Notes: generated by a model not told the origin, from the letters alone. A stretch of 64,000 bases of DNA from Sclerotinia nivalis (GCA_029531795.1 JAPEIS010000009.1:620001-684000), one strand, 5' to 3'. Shown: positions 10,068 through 22,030, counted from the stretch's first letter. A program made the numbers and translations.

Positions 10068-13000
10068 TTTGAAAGGATGGTAATGGTTGTGTTGGAGGAT
10101 AGAGATTCCTTAACAGCGAGATCAAACACATTATATAGTCTTCATTCACGCCAAGACATCCCCATTATCACGTCGCACGTACCTCGATGCAACTTCATTA
10201 TCGCCTAACGCTGAATGCAATTTCAAGGGGATTGATAAATATGGAAATGCGGGCAGACATCCGGTTGATCAATCGCAGCAAAATATGGTAGGCCCCTATA
10301 TTGAGAGCGGGCTCTGATGCAGGACCAGAAATCACATTCGGAGCGGAGGAAAAGAAGCCGCATGGAATAAAGTAATGGCGAAGTTGCTCAATACGGAGCG
10401 AGGATACATGGGATGTGATTTGACTAACATTTCATTGTTGCTGCTTTCACAATTGACTCAGGTCGGCATTAGCAGTATGATACGTTCTTCAGTATTAGGA
10501 TTTCGTCCTTGCCTCCACTTTCATGTTATCACAGCGACAACACTAGGATTATTTGAGATTATCCGTTCGATAGACTTATCACAAACATCGTCGGGTGATG
10601 AGCAGGGATCTTACAATATAGTAGACTTTTGTGCATAAGATGGATTCAATTGTATGGATAATTATCGAGAATTCATTGCATATGATCAAGATAATCCGGG
10701 GACTCCAATAAGCTTAATCAAATATCCGGGATGAATATGCAAGGAGCCAAGCTCACAACCGCTCAAAGTTGACACCTCAGATTCTGCATGGAGTCCTCTC
10801 CATATTTTCTTTAGCATTGCATATTGTGGGGTCCCCGTATAATCCGTAAATTATTGGGCGTCAAACCAAAAATTGCGGGGACAAACCCTAATTACATCTA
10901 CCGTACTCAAGTAGCACCACTTATGTTTCAAAAAATGAGATGAGGATCTGGGAAGTCGCCAAACAGGCTAAATAGGAATAACAGAATATCCGAAGTGCCA
11001 CAACACCACAGCCGTGCACCGCCATCTATCCGGTACAGTTTACAGTTTACAGCTTACATCTGACATCTTTCTACCATGTGGAAAAATTGCTCATCAAATT
11101 ATGGTTGTCCTAAACCCTTGTTATGTTATTTGAAGTTCGACATGCTCTCAAGTCTCTGTACGCAAATAGTGCATCTATCAATATCGACCCATGTGGTGAC
11201 AGGCAATACTCTCATGATAATTTCTGCACTGCCTCAAGTTAAGTGCTAGTTACGAGGCTAATTGAAGAATTCATTTAGTTTCTTCATGTAAGCGCCTAGC
11301 AACGGACCGGCGAGCCGCTTCGGAGGTACCGCAATACACCTGGGCACAACATCAATCTACACAAAGTTTGGAGGCGAAATCCTTGGCGGCGAATTACAGC
11401 TCATTTATTCCATCAATCTACTTCAAAGGTACGTTGAAAAGTGGATGATGGTTAGGTTTTTCCGGAGAATGTGTTTCATAGGTAAATAGAAATCAAAGTG
11501 AGTACCCACATTACACCCCGTTAAACACTGGTAAATGCTCAGTACCTATCATGCCCCAGATCTAACCCACAATGCAGATGTATTAGCCGAGGCAAGAATG
11601 CAGAAGGATCTTGTACAGAGTAAGTTGTCGGGTCCTTGCTGTTCTCGTAACGAGCGAAATATCGTCAGCACATGGGCGTTTACCAACAAAGTACAAATCT
11701 GATTCTCATCTGGCAGAAATAAAGAGATGCATGCCAAGACGATACGCTTCCCGATCACTGTACAAAATTAATTTTCTGGGAATTTCTCCATCTTCCGGGG
11801 CTCCGAAGAAACACATAAGAAATGAGACCATGCCACTTTTTATCATCTGCTCCTGCTATTCATAGCCAGCGAATTTCTTGCCAGTGACCAGGCTCGGCTC
11901 GGCATACCCGCTTTCCTATCTTTAGTGATTGAAGGGTCACGACTCACTCCGGTGAAATTATCTTCTATAAGCGCTAAGAATTTAATATAGTGGTAAGCCT
12001 CTGGGGTATACGTGCTCCCCGGCAGCAGCAACCGATACGTTGAGCCGGTGGCTTAAATCCGCAGATCCCACGATGTTATATATCTAATATCGAGCCACAT
12101 GTGAATATCATGTCAGGCACGAGTCGAGGATCTAGGGTTGTTCTCTGTGTGCGAGGTAGTGCGCCTCGGCCGGATATTGTTGTGATCCGCGATCCTTCTG
12201 AGCATGTCCTCGAGCAGATTCGATATTTGGTATTCCTTCGTCATCTTTTCGCCACCTCTTCTCCTCATCCTTTTTCGCTGTCTATCTCATCAGTCTTTGC
12301 TCTCAGAATCTATTCCATGACTTTCTTATTGCCAGTTGCTTTGTTTGCTTGGTGAACGATTTTTTGGGTAGAATAAATTTACTTGTAGCGTCTGGCAATG
12401 TTACCAGAAGCAACCTCATACTATCTTCTGTAGCAGGGAGAGAAAGCTATCTATCTATTCAACGACATCGATATAATCTTAAATGTATTGCTCACCGCAA
12501 ATGCACGTATCTTACGTCTGCGCACGCCGAACGAAAACCCCTATAACTACTGCGCAAGAATTTTACCGCAAGCCTTACTTCTTTGCCATTCTCTTGTTAT
12601 TCTTGTCATCTTTCTATCATTATTTTCATTCTCGATATTTATATTGTCAGAAAACTCCTTATACTACCAATCATTCTCATTCTCGAATGTTTGGTTATAC
12701 ATCGTAATTACTGTCAGTCAATTTTTTTATTTAAATATTTCATTGTTTTTTCTATTGACAACACTCTGCACCAGAATCATTGCTAGGCTATTCACTTCAT
12801 CCGCATTTTTATCATCCGTCACCCGACCATCCCGAGATCTTTCTTGTTACTTTTTGTTGTATATTTACAATTCCAGATAATATTCTTAAGAAATCACTCG
12901 ATTTACTCTTGTTTCGTTGCACATCTACAAATATTGACAATATTTTGACCCAATCAATTAGCCTACCTTGTTTTGTTGCACATCTACCAGACCTGACAAA

Positions 13001-13673
13001 AAGTTCTCATCCAAATCCTCTATCCCGCCTGTCTCATTTGATGAAATGAGGAGAGAAGATGCTTTGAGGATTGATGAGTTGGTTTAATAAAATTGATACA
13101 ACTAGGTCTACCTTCGATTGATATATTGAGTTTGAAGAAGTCAATGCTAAGTTTTGCCCTCAAAAAATTGGTGCAAAAGAAAGTCTCAAAGACTAGCTGG
13201 AGAGAAAAAAAGACACGCCCCAATCCGATTCGTGTGGTGAACCTCTAGTGGCTAGAGAATCAGATTCTCGGACAAGCAATGGAGGTATGAGTGAGTTAGT
13301 GTATAGTATTTTGACCTCTGCGATTTACCTATAACTCGATTTGAAATGTGCCTCATCTCAGGGTACAATTCCTATTGTTGATAATCTTCGTGCCATTGAG
13401 GATTATTCTGCCGACGTCGATTGTTGAAAATAGGTGAAAAGGTTTTCAGTAAGCCATAGCTATCTTGATGTTGAACCCTGTAACGACATTTTAGTGCATG
13501 CACCCCTTTCTCTTAGATTGCTCAACGTGATACTGCATCTCAAGTGTAACAATATATACGACACCCAACAATATGACCATGAGAATTTCTACTATAAATC
13601 AACAAGCTCTATCTGTCTACTCTACTTCCTGTATCTTTCTACACAACCCTCGTTATTCCATCTGTTCATGAAC
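10068..13673. other. long intergenic region with the cbh1 promoter
   Basis: About 3.6 kb without a convincing gene. Motifs fitting the carbon-catabolite repressor consensus SYGGRG occur at 10696-10701 (ccgggg), 10826-10831 (gtgggg) and 10875-10880 (gcgggg), 600-850 bp upstream of the cbh1 ATG. These are short and could be chance. The segment 12480-13000 is AT-rich with pyrimidine runs and only low-complexity open frames. Confidence 0.45.
10131..10137 (-). promoter_or_regulatory. TATA box of cbh1
   Basis: The minus strand reads TATATAA at 10137-10131, 64 bp upstream of the cbh1 ATG at 10067. This is a suitable place for a core TATA element of a highly expressed secreted-enzyme gene. Confidence 0.55.
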
Positions 13674-14643
13674 CTAATAGGTACTAGGCTGGATAGTCAA
13701 CCGGCCCCCGTCAATCACAATAACAGCGTGAGTACAATAAGCCCCAGCTTTCGATGCCAAAAAGAGAATACAGCCCGCCATATCTTCTTCTGTGCCTGCT
13801 CTTTGCAATGGAATTTTGTCTCTGGTGAAAACCCCGTTCCCCATGATTCCAGCAGCCATCTCAGAAGGGAATACTAAATTCGGTCAGCAAATTTCTCCTA
13901 AAACTAATTTCAGGAACTGTGATTCGCAACGTACAACCGGGTGCGATAGTATTGCACCTAATATCATACGGCACTAATTGTGTACTCAATTGCTTCATCA
14001 TATGTGTCGTAGCAGCTTTGGTTTGCCCGTAGATAAAAGTTCCAGGTATATTTCTGTTAAAAGCAGTAATAGAACTGATGGCAATAACCTGACTCTTCTG
14101 CTCAACATTTCCTTTCTTATTGCCCTTGTCCAACAAATCCAAGAAAGCCATAATACCGAAATAAACGGCTACTGTATTCAACTCAAAAGTTTTAGTCATC
14201 TCCGACATACTAGCACTACCATATGCGGAAGTGAACTCAGAGAGGGAGGAAGATGCAGTGGGGGGTTTTGTGGCTTGAGGACCAGCCATTCCGGAATTGG
14301 CAACTAGAAGGTTGATGTACCCTACTTCGGACTCGATTCTCGAGACGATGGAGGCTACAACTTCTTTATCAGTCACATCACCGACAATCGGAATGACATT
14401 GCCAGTGTCTACAGAAGAGGCAGCAGCTTCAAGAGGTTCTTTCCGGCGGCCGATAATGTACACCTTTGCGGCACCGTTAAGAGCGAGCGCTCGAGTCATC
14501 ATCAAGCCGATACCTAGAATTTGGCATTAGAAAAGTACAGAACGGGAGAAGGAACTAGGCTTACCTGTACCGCCACCGGTAATAACGGCCACGAGCCCGT
14601 TAACATTGAAGAGGTTCGCTGCGTGGAGCGATGAGGTTGCCAT
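13674..14643 (-). CDS. short-chain dehydrogenase/reductase (SDR)
   Basis: Three exons fit: 14643-14565, 14513-13938 and 13873-13674, giving 284 residues. Intron 1 is 51 nt and intron 2 is 64 nt. The cofactor-binding glycine motif TGGGTGIG spans the first splice junction (about residues 20-28), followed by the basic/Arg-containing beta2 end (GRRKEPLEAAA). An acidic DVTD site follows, then a degenerate NxG motif (ANSGMAG). The catalytic residues are Ser in AISSITAFN and YGQTK (YxxxK). A C-terminal DGG motif (VIDGG) closes the fold. This is a classical NAD(P)H-dependent SDR of fungal secondary-metabolism type, likely cytosolic with no signal peptide. The substrate cannot be read from sequence. 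It is divergently oriented to BUD22, sharing a 400-bp intergenic region. Confidence 0.9.
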
Positions 14644-15044
14644 GTTGTTAGTTGATGTGATATGATATGAGCAATTTGAAACCAATTGAGGAAAGAAAGA
14701 AAGAAAGAAAGAAAGAGAAAACAGATGAAGAAGGAACGGATATACAAACATGCCCATGTTTCATTTATTCTCCATATAAATGACACTTCACTATCCTCCA
14801 CTTTCTGAGCGATTTCTTTCTGAGCCATTTTCCCTCATTCTTTATTTAGATTCTGCCAGGCCACTTCACCGCCTTTGAAATCAAAAGCGAAAGCGGTGAA
14901 GATGACCCTTGTCACAATTTTGAGCTCTTCACCCTGCATTATTTTCTGCGCCCGAATTTATTTATTTCATCCAATTTATCTTCAAATCAATTCTTTGATA
15001 TCCACAACCCCGATTTTCTAGGCATAATACAATACACGAGAACA
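14644..15044. other. bidirectional promoter region between SDR and BUD22
   Basis: The 401-bp gap separates the divergent ATGs at 14643 (minus) and 15045 (plus). It includes a GAAA microsatellite, which is CTTT-rich on the coding strand of the SDR gene, where pyrimidine-rich leaders are common in fungi. Confidence 0.5.
14691..14719. repeat. (GAAA)n microsatellite
   Basis: About seven consecutive GAAA units lie 48 bp upstream of the SDR start codon. On the SDR coding strand they form a CT-rich tract. Confidence 0.9.
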
Positions 15045-16568
15045 ATGCCGAAACGAAAGCGCTCCTCCAACGATCACGATGATTCAATTTCCTCTACTGA
15101 CCGCGTGCGCAATTCCCGTCAAAATGATTTCAATATCCATCTCATCTCTGCTCGAAAACAGCTTCGCAGCGCGCTGAAAACCGCAAAAGGATTCGAGAGG
15201 CAAAGGTTGGGAAAGAGATTGACAAATGCTACGAAAGCTGCGGATGCGGCGCAAATGTCGAGGATACGGAAAGAGATTGAAGCTTTGAAAACTATGGATT
15301 TGGATAAAGTGGTTGAACAGCGATTGGCGAGGGGATTGGGTAAGATAAAGGTTATGGCTGAGAGTGGGTTTTTTCCTGCGGGATGGGGGGAGAGTGGAGA
15401 GGGTGTTAAGGGGTGGGAGGGGGAGAAGGGGGAAGAGGATATTAAGGTGTGGAATAATGTTGTGAGTGGGATGTGGAATTTTAAGGTTGTGAAGAGTGTT
15501 TGGGAGGGAGTAATCAGGGGAAGTTATATGAGTATGGGGATTCCGGCGCCGGTCATGGAGAAGGGAAAGAAAGGGAAAGATAAGGTGAAGGAGAAAGCGA
15601 AGGGGGATGATGCGAAGAAGAGCTCTAGGAAGATGGAAGCGCAGAGTGAGGATGATGACAGTGATATTGATATGGAAAATACGATACAAAAATTGTCGAA
15701 GAAACAGAACGAGGAGGAATCATGGGAAGGTTTCGATTCACCAGGCGATGATGAAGACGGGGACGATTCTGAAGATGATGAGGAAAACGAAGGAAATGAT
15801 TCATTGGATGAAGAAACTCTTTCACGATACGATGCTCTATTAGGTGCTTCCTTAGACGAAGAATCATTCGACGAGGAAGAATATCTAAAGAAAAATCCCT
15901 CAATGTCAAAGCCAAATACACGACTATCACTCTCTCTTTCACCTACACCCTCCCGATCGCCTTCCCCCACGCCCTCAATCTCCCTATCCGACAACTCGGA
16001 AGACAACAAATCATCAATTCCCCATCGCAATCCCTCACTATCCCCCTCGCCCGAACCGCAACCCCAACCCAAAGCCAAAAAACCCAAGAAATCAACCACC
16101 AACACCACCCCCGACCCAACAAAAAACAGTACCTTCCTCCCCACCCTCATGGGAGGCTACTGGTCCGGCTCCGAATCCTCCGCCTCCTCCCTCTCAGACA
16201 CGGACATGAAACCCACCGTCCGCAAAAACCGCATGGGCCAAAAAGCCCGACAAGCGCTCTGGGAAAAAAAATTCGGCAAAGGAGCCAAACACATCGCCGC
16301 GGGCGGACTATCCATCGAACAAGAGCGAGAAATAAAACGGGCTGAGAAGATGGGGAAAAAAGTTAGAGTTAGAGATGTGAATAAAGGACGAAAAGGCGAT
16401 TTTAGAAATGATAAGGGCAATGCTAATACGGTGGAGGTGAAACCGAGAGAGAGGATTAAGACGAGAGATGATGTTGGTGTTTTACATCCTAGTTGGGAGG
16501 CGGCGAAGAAGGCGAAGGATGAGAAGGCTAAGGCGACGTTTAGTGGGAAGAAGGTTGTTTTTGATTAG
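15045..16568 (+). CDS. bud22: BUD22-family ribosome biogenesis protein
   Basis: Single exon, 507 residues, basic N-terminus (MPKRKRSS). The conserved N-terminal helical region has KLHSARKQLR-like content (LISARKQLRSALKTAKGFE) and continues to about residue 100. A long acidic, serine-rich low-complexity middle with DDSDIDMEN-type blocks follows. The C-terminal BUD22 signature has KNRMGQKARQALWEKKFGKG (about residues 392-411) and ends in LHPSWEAAKKAKDEKAKA with a final Phe-Asp. The family (yeast Bud22, human SRFBP1) acts in the nucleolus in 18S rRNA maturation of the small subunit. Length matches fungal orthologues. Codon usage changes along the gene: the middle is strongly purine-rich and the next part C-rich, reflecting composition rather than transfer. 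Confidence 0.92.
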   Translation: MPKRKRSSNDHDDSISSTDRVRNSRQNDFNIHLISARKQLRSALKTAKGFERQRLGKRLTNATKAADAAQMSRIRKEIEALKTMDLDKVVEQRLARGLGKIKVMAESGFFPAGWGESGEGVKGWEGEKGEEDIKVWNNVVSGMWNFKVVKSVWEGVIRGSYMSMGIPAPVMEKGKKGKDKVKEKAKGDDAKKSSRKMEAQSEDDDSDIDMENTIQKLSKKQNEEESWEGFDSPGDDEDGDDSEDDEENEGNDSLDEETLSRYDALLGASLDEESFDEEEYLKKNPSMSKPNTRLSLSLSPTPSRSPSPTPSISLSDNSEDNKSSIPHRNPSLSPSPEPQPQPKAKKPKKSTTNTTPDPTKNSTFLPTLMGGYWSGSESSASSLSDTDMKPTVRKNRMGQKARQALWEKKFGKGAKHIAAGGLSIEQEREIKRAEKMGKKVRVRDVNKGRKGDFRNDKGNANTVEVKPRERIKTRDDVGVLHPSWEAAKKAKDEKAKATFSGKKVVFD

Positions 16569-17140
16569 GAAGGATTTGGTGCGGTAGGGTAGGTAATTCG
16601 CTGCGCTGAGTTGTGTCGCGTTGCATTGCATTGATAGCAAGTAAGCGAGTAATGTTACAGAATTACAATATACCCCCATGTGAGTAAGGATCTTGAAAAG
16701 TTATCATGATACACGTGATCAATTTTCAACGCATCATGCATCATGCATTGCATCTTCTATTATTTCATTCCTTTCATTCCTCTCATTCATCTCATCTATG
16801 ACGCTACCTAAGTAACTGCTGGATACGCCCCATCCCATCACTATACCCTCCACCAAAATCGAAGAATCTATCTAGTCTATCAAACCAGCTTCGCTACATT
16901 ATAAATGAATGAATACTCGCCCGCTGTTAAGAAAACTTTTTTAAGATATTCTGATATGAACCCGCATATCGTGTTGCAAACGCCCGCTATCCATTTATTT
17001 TATTTCTGTAATCGCTCGTTCCCGGGTCGTTATTGATTTCGTCCTATGTGTATCATATGGAATCGTCCCCGTAATTGTTTTTTTTTTAGCATTCCATCGC
17101 TATTTTCCTCTTCATTTCTGGCTTTCTTTTTGGTTGGGAT
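16569..17140. other. intergenic between convergent genes
   Basis: Holds the 3' ends of BUD22 (plus) and the type III PKS (minus). A T8 run occurs near 17079-17088. No gene seen. Confidence 0.5.
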
Positions 17141-18806
17141 TTAGTCAAGCTGAACACCATTAAGTGCTTCCTCCAAACTATCCGGTTGAGTATTTTCCTT
17201 GCCCCGCGACTCAAGCTGCGCGTTTTGTTCCAGAACAGCCGGTTCCACTTTCTGTAGTTTTTCGTCCAACTTGTCCCCTGACTCCTTCACTTTTGCCAAA
17301 TCTTCCGGTTCTACCTCTCCTTCACTTACGCTTCTAGTCCCTTCACTTTCTGTCAATGGCGGTGTAATTTCCCCGCTCTGTACCCCGCCATCCCACTCTC
17401 GTTTAACATGACTTAAATTCCGCTTCATTAGACACATCTCCACCGCGATACCGGGTCCAAAAGCACATCCAACGACCATTTCTTTCGGACCTCTTCCTCC
17501 AGGTGTAATGCCATCCATATCTTTACAGCGTAATCTATCCATCACGCTGAAAATTGTCGCGCTGGAGGAGTTTCCATGTTTCATGTATGTATCGTATGAA
17601 GCCCTCATATGTTCTGGAGAAATATTCATAGCCTTCTCAACGCCCGTTAAGATTGTTGCCCCCCCTGGATGAAGCGCCCAGTCGAAATCGGCTGGTGTAC
17701 GGTATGACTCGGGAAGGTAGGGAAGGTTGGAGATCAGGGAATGGTAGATTGGGGAGACGGCTTTGGCGGCGAGTTTGGGGACGCGTGGGGAGAGAATTAC
17801 TTTCCAGCCTGTTGCGAAGAAAAAGTCGAATTAGCCTCCTTGATCGAGAGAATAACACAAAAATTGGGTGAATGATTGGAAAAGGAGGAAGGGAAAATAA
17901 ACGTACCAAGTGGATCAACATCAAATCCCAAATCATGTTCCGTATCCGGAATCATCTTGTGTTCCCAACCCAGCAAATCATAAACACTCTCCTCCTCTCC
18001 CGTTCCACCAATACCATTACTGAGTACACACGCACTCGCACAATCGCTAAAAAGTGTAACACCAATTCTCGTCTCCTGTAACTCGTGCACACTATCCAAT
18101 TCACTTCTCACCAGCAATGAGCTAATTTCCAACGCCATAACTAAAACCCTTGCTCTCTTCCCTCTGAAACTATGACCCAATGCCAAATTCGCCGCAGTTC
18201 TCAAACTCGCAAGACCTCCGCTACATCCAATGCCATGAAGGAGGACTTTTTCAACCGGTTGAGTTATTCCCAAGGCTTTGCAGACGAAATGGTCGTACCC
18301 CGGATTGGCACTATTGGTACAAGTTGTACTCACAACGTGGGTAATGTCGGAGGGTTGGAGATGGGCTTCATCGAGAGCTTTGCGACATGCGGTTACGGCG
18401 AGGGCAACCCCGTCTTTGAGGAATATGGAGCAGAGTTCGGTGATTGTGGGAGCGCGATCCATGTTGGCCATGGGATGGTCGACCGTACCGATTGCGGAGC
18501 GGGTTTCGATGCCGGTGAAGTTGTTGATTGTACATACTTTCTTCATTCTACAGAGGCTGTGTGTTAGTATGCGGTAATCGAGCTCATGGGGACTTAGGGT
18601 GTAGGAAATGGGGGCGGAAAATGGCAAGGGGGGACTTGCGCTGGAGAGTCAGGATAGTGACGTTTGGTTAAGATGTCTAATGCTGATGGTTCTAGTAAGA
18701 ATGGAGGGTATTCAACTCCCAATCCAACGATTGAAAGATTGAGATGCCCCAATTCGTTTTTGTTGGCGGATTGTTGGGCATCTTGCGCTTCTGTGAATCT
18801 TGACAT
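17141..18806 (-). CDS. type III polyketide synthase (chalcone synthase-like)
   Basis: Three exons fit: 18806-18640, 18547-17907 and 17808-17141, giving 491 residues. Intron 1 (92 nt) uses a GC donor (GCAAGT). Intron 2 is a normal GT-AG intron. I chose the ATG at 18806 because the longer frame upstream begins with GTG. The catalytic Cys is in LLHGIGCSGGL, the His in FDWALHPGGA and the Asn in KHGNSSSATIF, which together form the Cys-His-Asn triad of the chalcone/stilbene synthase superfamily. Such fungal enzymes extend fatty acyl-CoA starters with malonyl-CoA to pyrones, resorcinols or resorcylic acids. The chain is longer than plant enzymes (about 390-400). It has an acidic, low-complexity C-terminal tail of about 80 residues rich in Glu and Lys. 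Neighbours (regulator, methyltransferase, P450) suggest a biosynthetic locus. Confidence 0.95.
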
Positions 18807-19839
18807 GGCTGAGAAGTGTAGTTGTGGAATTGTTTGAAATGATGCCGGAGATTCGGACACGGAAATGAAGAATGTGAAGAATTGGTGTTTGTTATTAAGT
18901 GAGTGAGTGGGTGAATGATATTAGACAAGATATAGAAGTCATTTAACGAGTTGTGAAGTAAACTCAGAGCTGAAAATAGAAAACTGTTGTAAAGTGTAAA
19001 GCAGGGATGGATTTCAATTGATGATGTCAAAGCCGAGGTTGGTGTGTAAGATGTATCAAAACAGCTAAACAGCCTTGTGCGGGTAGGATAGTAGTTGGTT
19101 GTGACTAGAACTGGGTTAGGAGCTAGATTTTCAATGACAGCTCTTGGAATTGTTGAGACGGGAACTTTTGGATTCAGCTTCAGCACAGGTAGTGAAAATT
19201 AGAGCAAGGAAAGGGAAAAAGAAAAAAAAAAGGTAAAGCTTCATATGCCAATAAGAATAATTGCATTTTCAATCATCCAACATCATCCAACCGGACTTGG
19301 GAAATTCCCATCTGAATTATCATCTAACCCATATAAAACTACCTACTGCAGCACTATGTCACCCAAACTGTTTCGACAAGGTTTAGCTCTAGAAGAAACT
19401 ACGGCCGCTTTAGTTTCTGCAGGGAGCTTCTAGCAATGGAAATAGAAACATCTGATCGCAGCAATGTATCAAAAATAGATGAATGGTAAGCTGGATAAAT
19501 GAAATATAAATAAAAGCGTCATAGATAGAGATAGACAAAAGCGGGCATTATTTACAAGAAAGGTCATTTAGCTTTATGTATTTATTTACCGTTCATCGTT
19601 CACAGTTCGGTTATTCGAGGTGTACCTAGTACAGAGTACAGAGTAGAGAGTAGATCTATCATCTATCGTACTCTAAACGATCGACACCCCCCCCCCCCCC
19701 CCGCTTCACTCCGGCTCAACCCCGCCTGGAGTGGAGCTCCGCTTGGCATTGATCAAAAGATTCTTATCTTTAAATGTAAACAAATCATTATACCTACTTT
19801 TCTTAACATCCATTCCTCAATTCACACCCTCAGGCAAGA
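18807..19839. other. intergenic, promoter of the type III PKS
   Basis: The PKS (minus) and the small membrane protein gene (plus) diverge from this 1-kb stretch. It includes CAT-rich AT sequence near 19250-19330 and a 16-C run. No gene seen. Confidence 0.5.
19687..19702. repeat. C16 homopolymer
   Basis: Sixteen consecutive C residues lie about 138 bp upstream of the ATG at 19840. The length is probably uncertain in any assembly and polymorphic in populations. Confidence 0.9.
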
Positions 19840-20235
19840 ATGTCTCTTGTTCAACGCCTTCCCTTTTTCCTCCATACCCTCATCGAAATTCCCGCCTCCT
19901 TGAATTTCTTCTTCAACCCCTCGTCCCAACTTTCTCTCCCAGCGCCACAAGCCCACGCCGTCATTCAACAATATGCGATCCTTCTCTTCGTTTCATGTCT
20001 CATCTCAATCATATTCGCCTGGCGACCTGTTGATCGGACAAGTCGCAATGTCGCTGGTGCATTATCATTGTATCATATCGCCCCTGCTCTAAGAGCTACG
20101 GGGAGGATCTTAGGAGGAGAAGGATTTGGAACAGGGGCGAAAGGTCTAGGAGGTCCTTGGGTGCATTTGATGGTGCATTTTATTTGCTGCGCTAGTTTGT
20201 TAAGGCTTTTCTTGTCGCGGAGAACGAGGAGATGA
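19840..20235 (+). CDS. small integral membrane protein, uncharacterised
   Basis: Single exon of 131 codons with a good ATG context (AAGAATGTC). Predicted features by eye are an amphipathic N-terminus, a strong hydrophobic helix (YAILLFVSCLISIIFAW, about residues 45-61), and a Gly-rich segment (GRILGGEGFGTGAKGLGGPW). A second hydrophobic helix (VHLMVHFICCASLLRLFL) ends in a basic RRTRR tail. The HAVIQQYAILL and WRPVDRTSRNVAGALSLYHI segments look conserved and structured rather than random. I do not recognise a named family. It sits between the PKS and the Zn2Cys6 factor but may be unrelated to them. Confidence 0.72.
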   Translation: MSLVQRLPFFLHTLIEIPASLNFFFNPSSQLSLPAPQAHAVIQQYAILLFVSCLISIIFAWRPVDRTSRNVAGALSLYHIAPALRATGRILGGEGFGTGAKGLGGPWVHLMVHFICCASLLRLFLSRRTRR

Positions 20236-20621
20236 CTTTGGAATGCTTACTTTGACAGTTCGTTCCAGATCCTTGAAGAATCTTCGTGTCCATTCACTCT
20301 GAACGGAAATGAACAGCCAAATTTTTAGAATCATACGTTGACAGAATACTGTTGTTAACATTGCAATGTTTTCCCTCTTCATTTCACATTTTTAGCTTTC
20401 CTGCATCAATCAATTTGCGTCTCAATCCAAACTAACTATTGGAATGCCAAATTTGGCCCTGTTATTTTTCTGCTGATAGGGCCCACAGCACAATATCTCC
20501 ACCCCGGCTGTTCACCAATCAGAAACCACGTGCTCGAGTACAATGTGGCTGGTGTTCGTATCCATCATCCCTCCTTCATTGGCCACCTCGCCTTACAACA
20601 AGTCGTGAGTCAATTATCAAC
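20236..20621. other. short intergenic region
   Basis: The 386 bp between the membrane protein stop and the Zn2Cys6 factor ATG include the latter's promoter. Nothing else seen. Confidence 0.5.
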
Positions 20622-22030
20622 ATGGCATCTTTGAATCCCAAAGAGACAACAAGGCGACCTCATAAGAAATCTAGATACGGCTGTAAAAGCTGCAAGACGA
20701 GACGATTGAAGGTCTGGAACCCCATTCTTAAGTAATAACATGGTAAAGAGCTCTGATTCTGACAATGTCCTAGTGCGATGAAACGAAACCCACATGTGCA
20801 AATTGTTCTAAAAGTAACATTGTATGTGAGTATCTGTTTCTGCCTTTTAATAGGCCCGCCCTTTCCGCATCTCCGGCGAAGAAATTGCCTCTTCCCACTA
20901 CAACAACAGTCACGCGACGAAATGCTCACTTCTCGCGCCCTGTTCCCCGCAACCCCCTTTTCTTCTCCTTTCCGACTTCTGCCACCTCGTCTCTATCAGA
21001 CGCCGACAAACTCCTGGAATTCCGCCTTTTCCAGCACTTCGTAAATATCACTGATGTTTCTCAAATCGTCTCGGTATGCAAAGTGTCACTATGGATCATT
21101 CAGCTTGCATGTCGTCACCGTGCAGTCATGGATGCTTTATTGGGTGTTTCTGCATTCCATTTCCGAAGTTCATTCTCATCGGCCTCTTCTCCCTTTCCTA
21201 CCAGTACTATTCCGGAAAGCAAGTTTGAAAGAGATGTAGTCAGAGCTAGTCATCACTACATGGGACGAGCTATTGCTGCGCACCGGAGATTAGTCGTCGA
21301 GGAGGGCGTTACGGAGAGAACAGGCGATGCAGTGTTGGCGTCTTGTCTATTCATCATGTATCATGCTACTGGCAGTCAAAAATTTCTAGGTCATGCTCAT
21401 CCCTCGGCACTCTCACCCAACAACGATATAGACGCGCAAAATTGTAGAGTCCCACTCCATTGGTTTGTCCCAATGAAAAGTCTCAAAGATATGATGAACC
21501 TAGCGGGTACATATGTCCGAGACGAGGGCATGAGAGCACATATCCAGTGGGAAGAAGCCAGTTTCCGTATTATCCTACAAAACGAAACGTCTCCTGACCC
21601 CGACAACGACCATCCGACAATTTTCAACTTTCTCTTCGATGATCTCTCACTGGATGCTCCGGGTTACAAAATCTACGCTCTCTGCGCAAAATATCTAAAT
21701 ATTCTCGGAGGAGGCAAAATCGCGAAATTCATACTAAAATTCCCAGCATTGGTGCCGCTGAGGTTTGTGGAATTGTTGAAGGAGAGAGATATGAGGGTTA
21801 TGGGGATTGTGGGATATTTTCTGATGCTAGTGAAGAGAGCGGATATTGAGAAGAAGTTATGGTGGATGACAGGGGCGGTGGAAAATGATTGGGTGGGGAT
21901 GAAAGACGCATATGAGAGGGATGAGTTGTGGAAGAGGAGAATGGAGTGGGCTAGGAGGGAGATTGAGGGTGGTGAGTTTATTGATTTTAAGACCGGTGAG
22001 GCGTTGGCTAGAGGGTACCAGATTGAATAA
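20622..22030 (+). CDS. Zn2Cys6 binuclear-cluster transcription factor
   Basis: Two exons (20622-20711 and 20774-22030) give 448 residues. The 62-nt intron begins GTCTGG (weak donor) and ends CTAG, and splits the zinc cluster after LK. The joined cluster is a perfect C-x2-C-x6-C-x6-C-x2-C-x6-C: CKSC, then KTRRLK, then C, then a Lys-Pro-Thr loop before CANC and SKSNIVC. An intron inside this cluster is common in fungi. A basic segment (RRPHKKSRYG) precedes it. The rest, from LLEFRLFQHFVN onward, resembles the fungal-specific regulatory domain of the Fungal_trans_2 type, a mostly helical region without DNA contact. As a regulator set between PKS and methyltransferase, it is a candidate pathway activator (inference). 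Confidence 0.92.

Noticed and set aside
12480..13049. Cluster of plus-strand frames rich in Ser, Tyr, Phe, Leu
   Set aside because: AT- and pyrimidine-rich composition gives open frames in several phases at once; no start context or motif.
15084..16150. Long minus-strand frames opposite BUD22 (201 and 208 codons)
   Set aside because: Shadows of purine-rich and serine-rich low-complexity coding sequence on the plus strand.
18807..18860. N-terminal extension of the type III PKS
   Set aside because: The longer frame starts with GTG, not ATG; no upstream in-frame ATG is seen before a stop.
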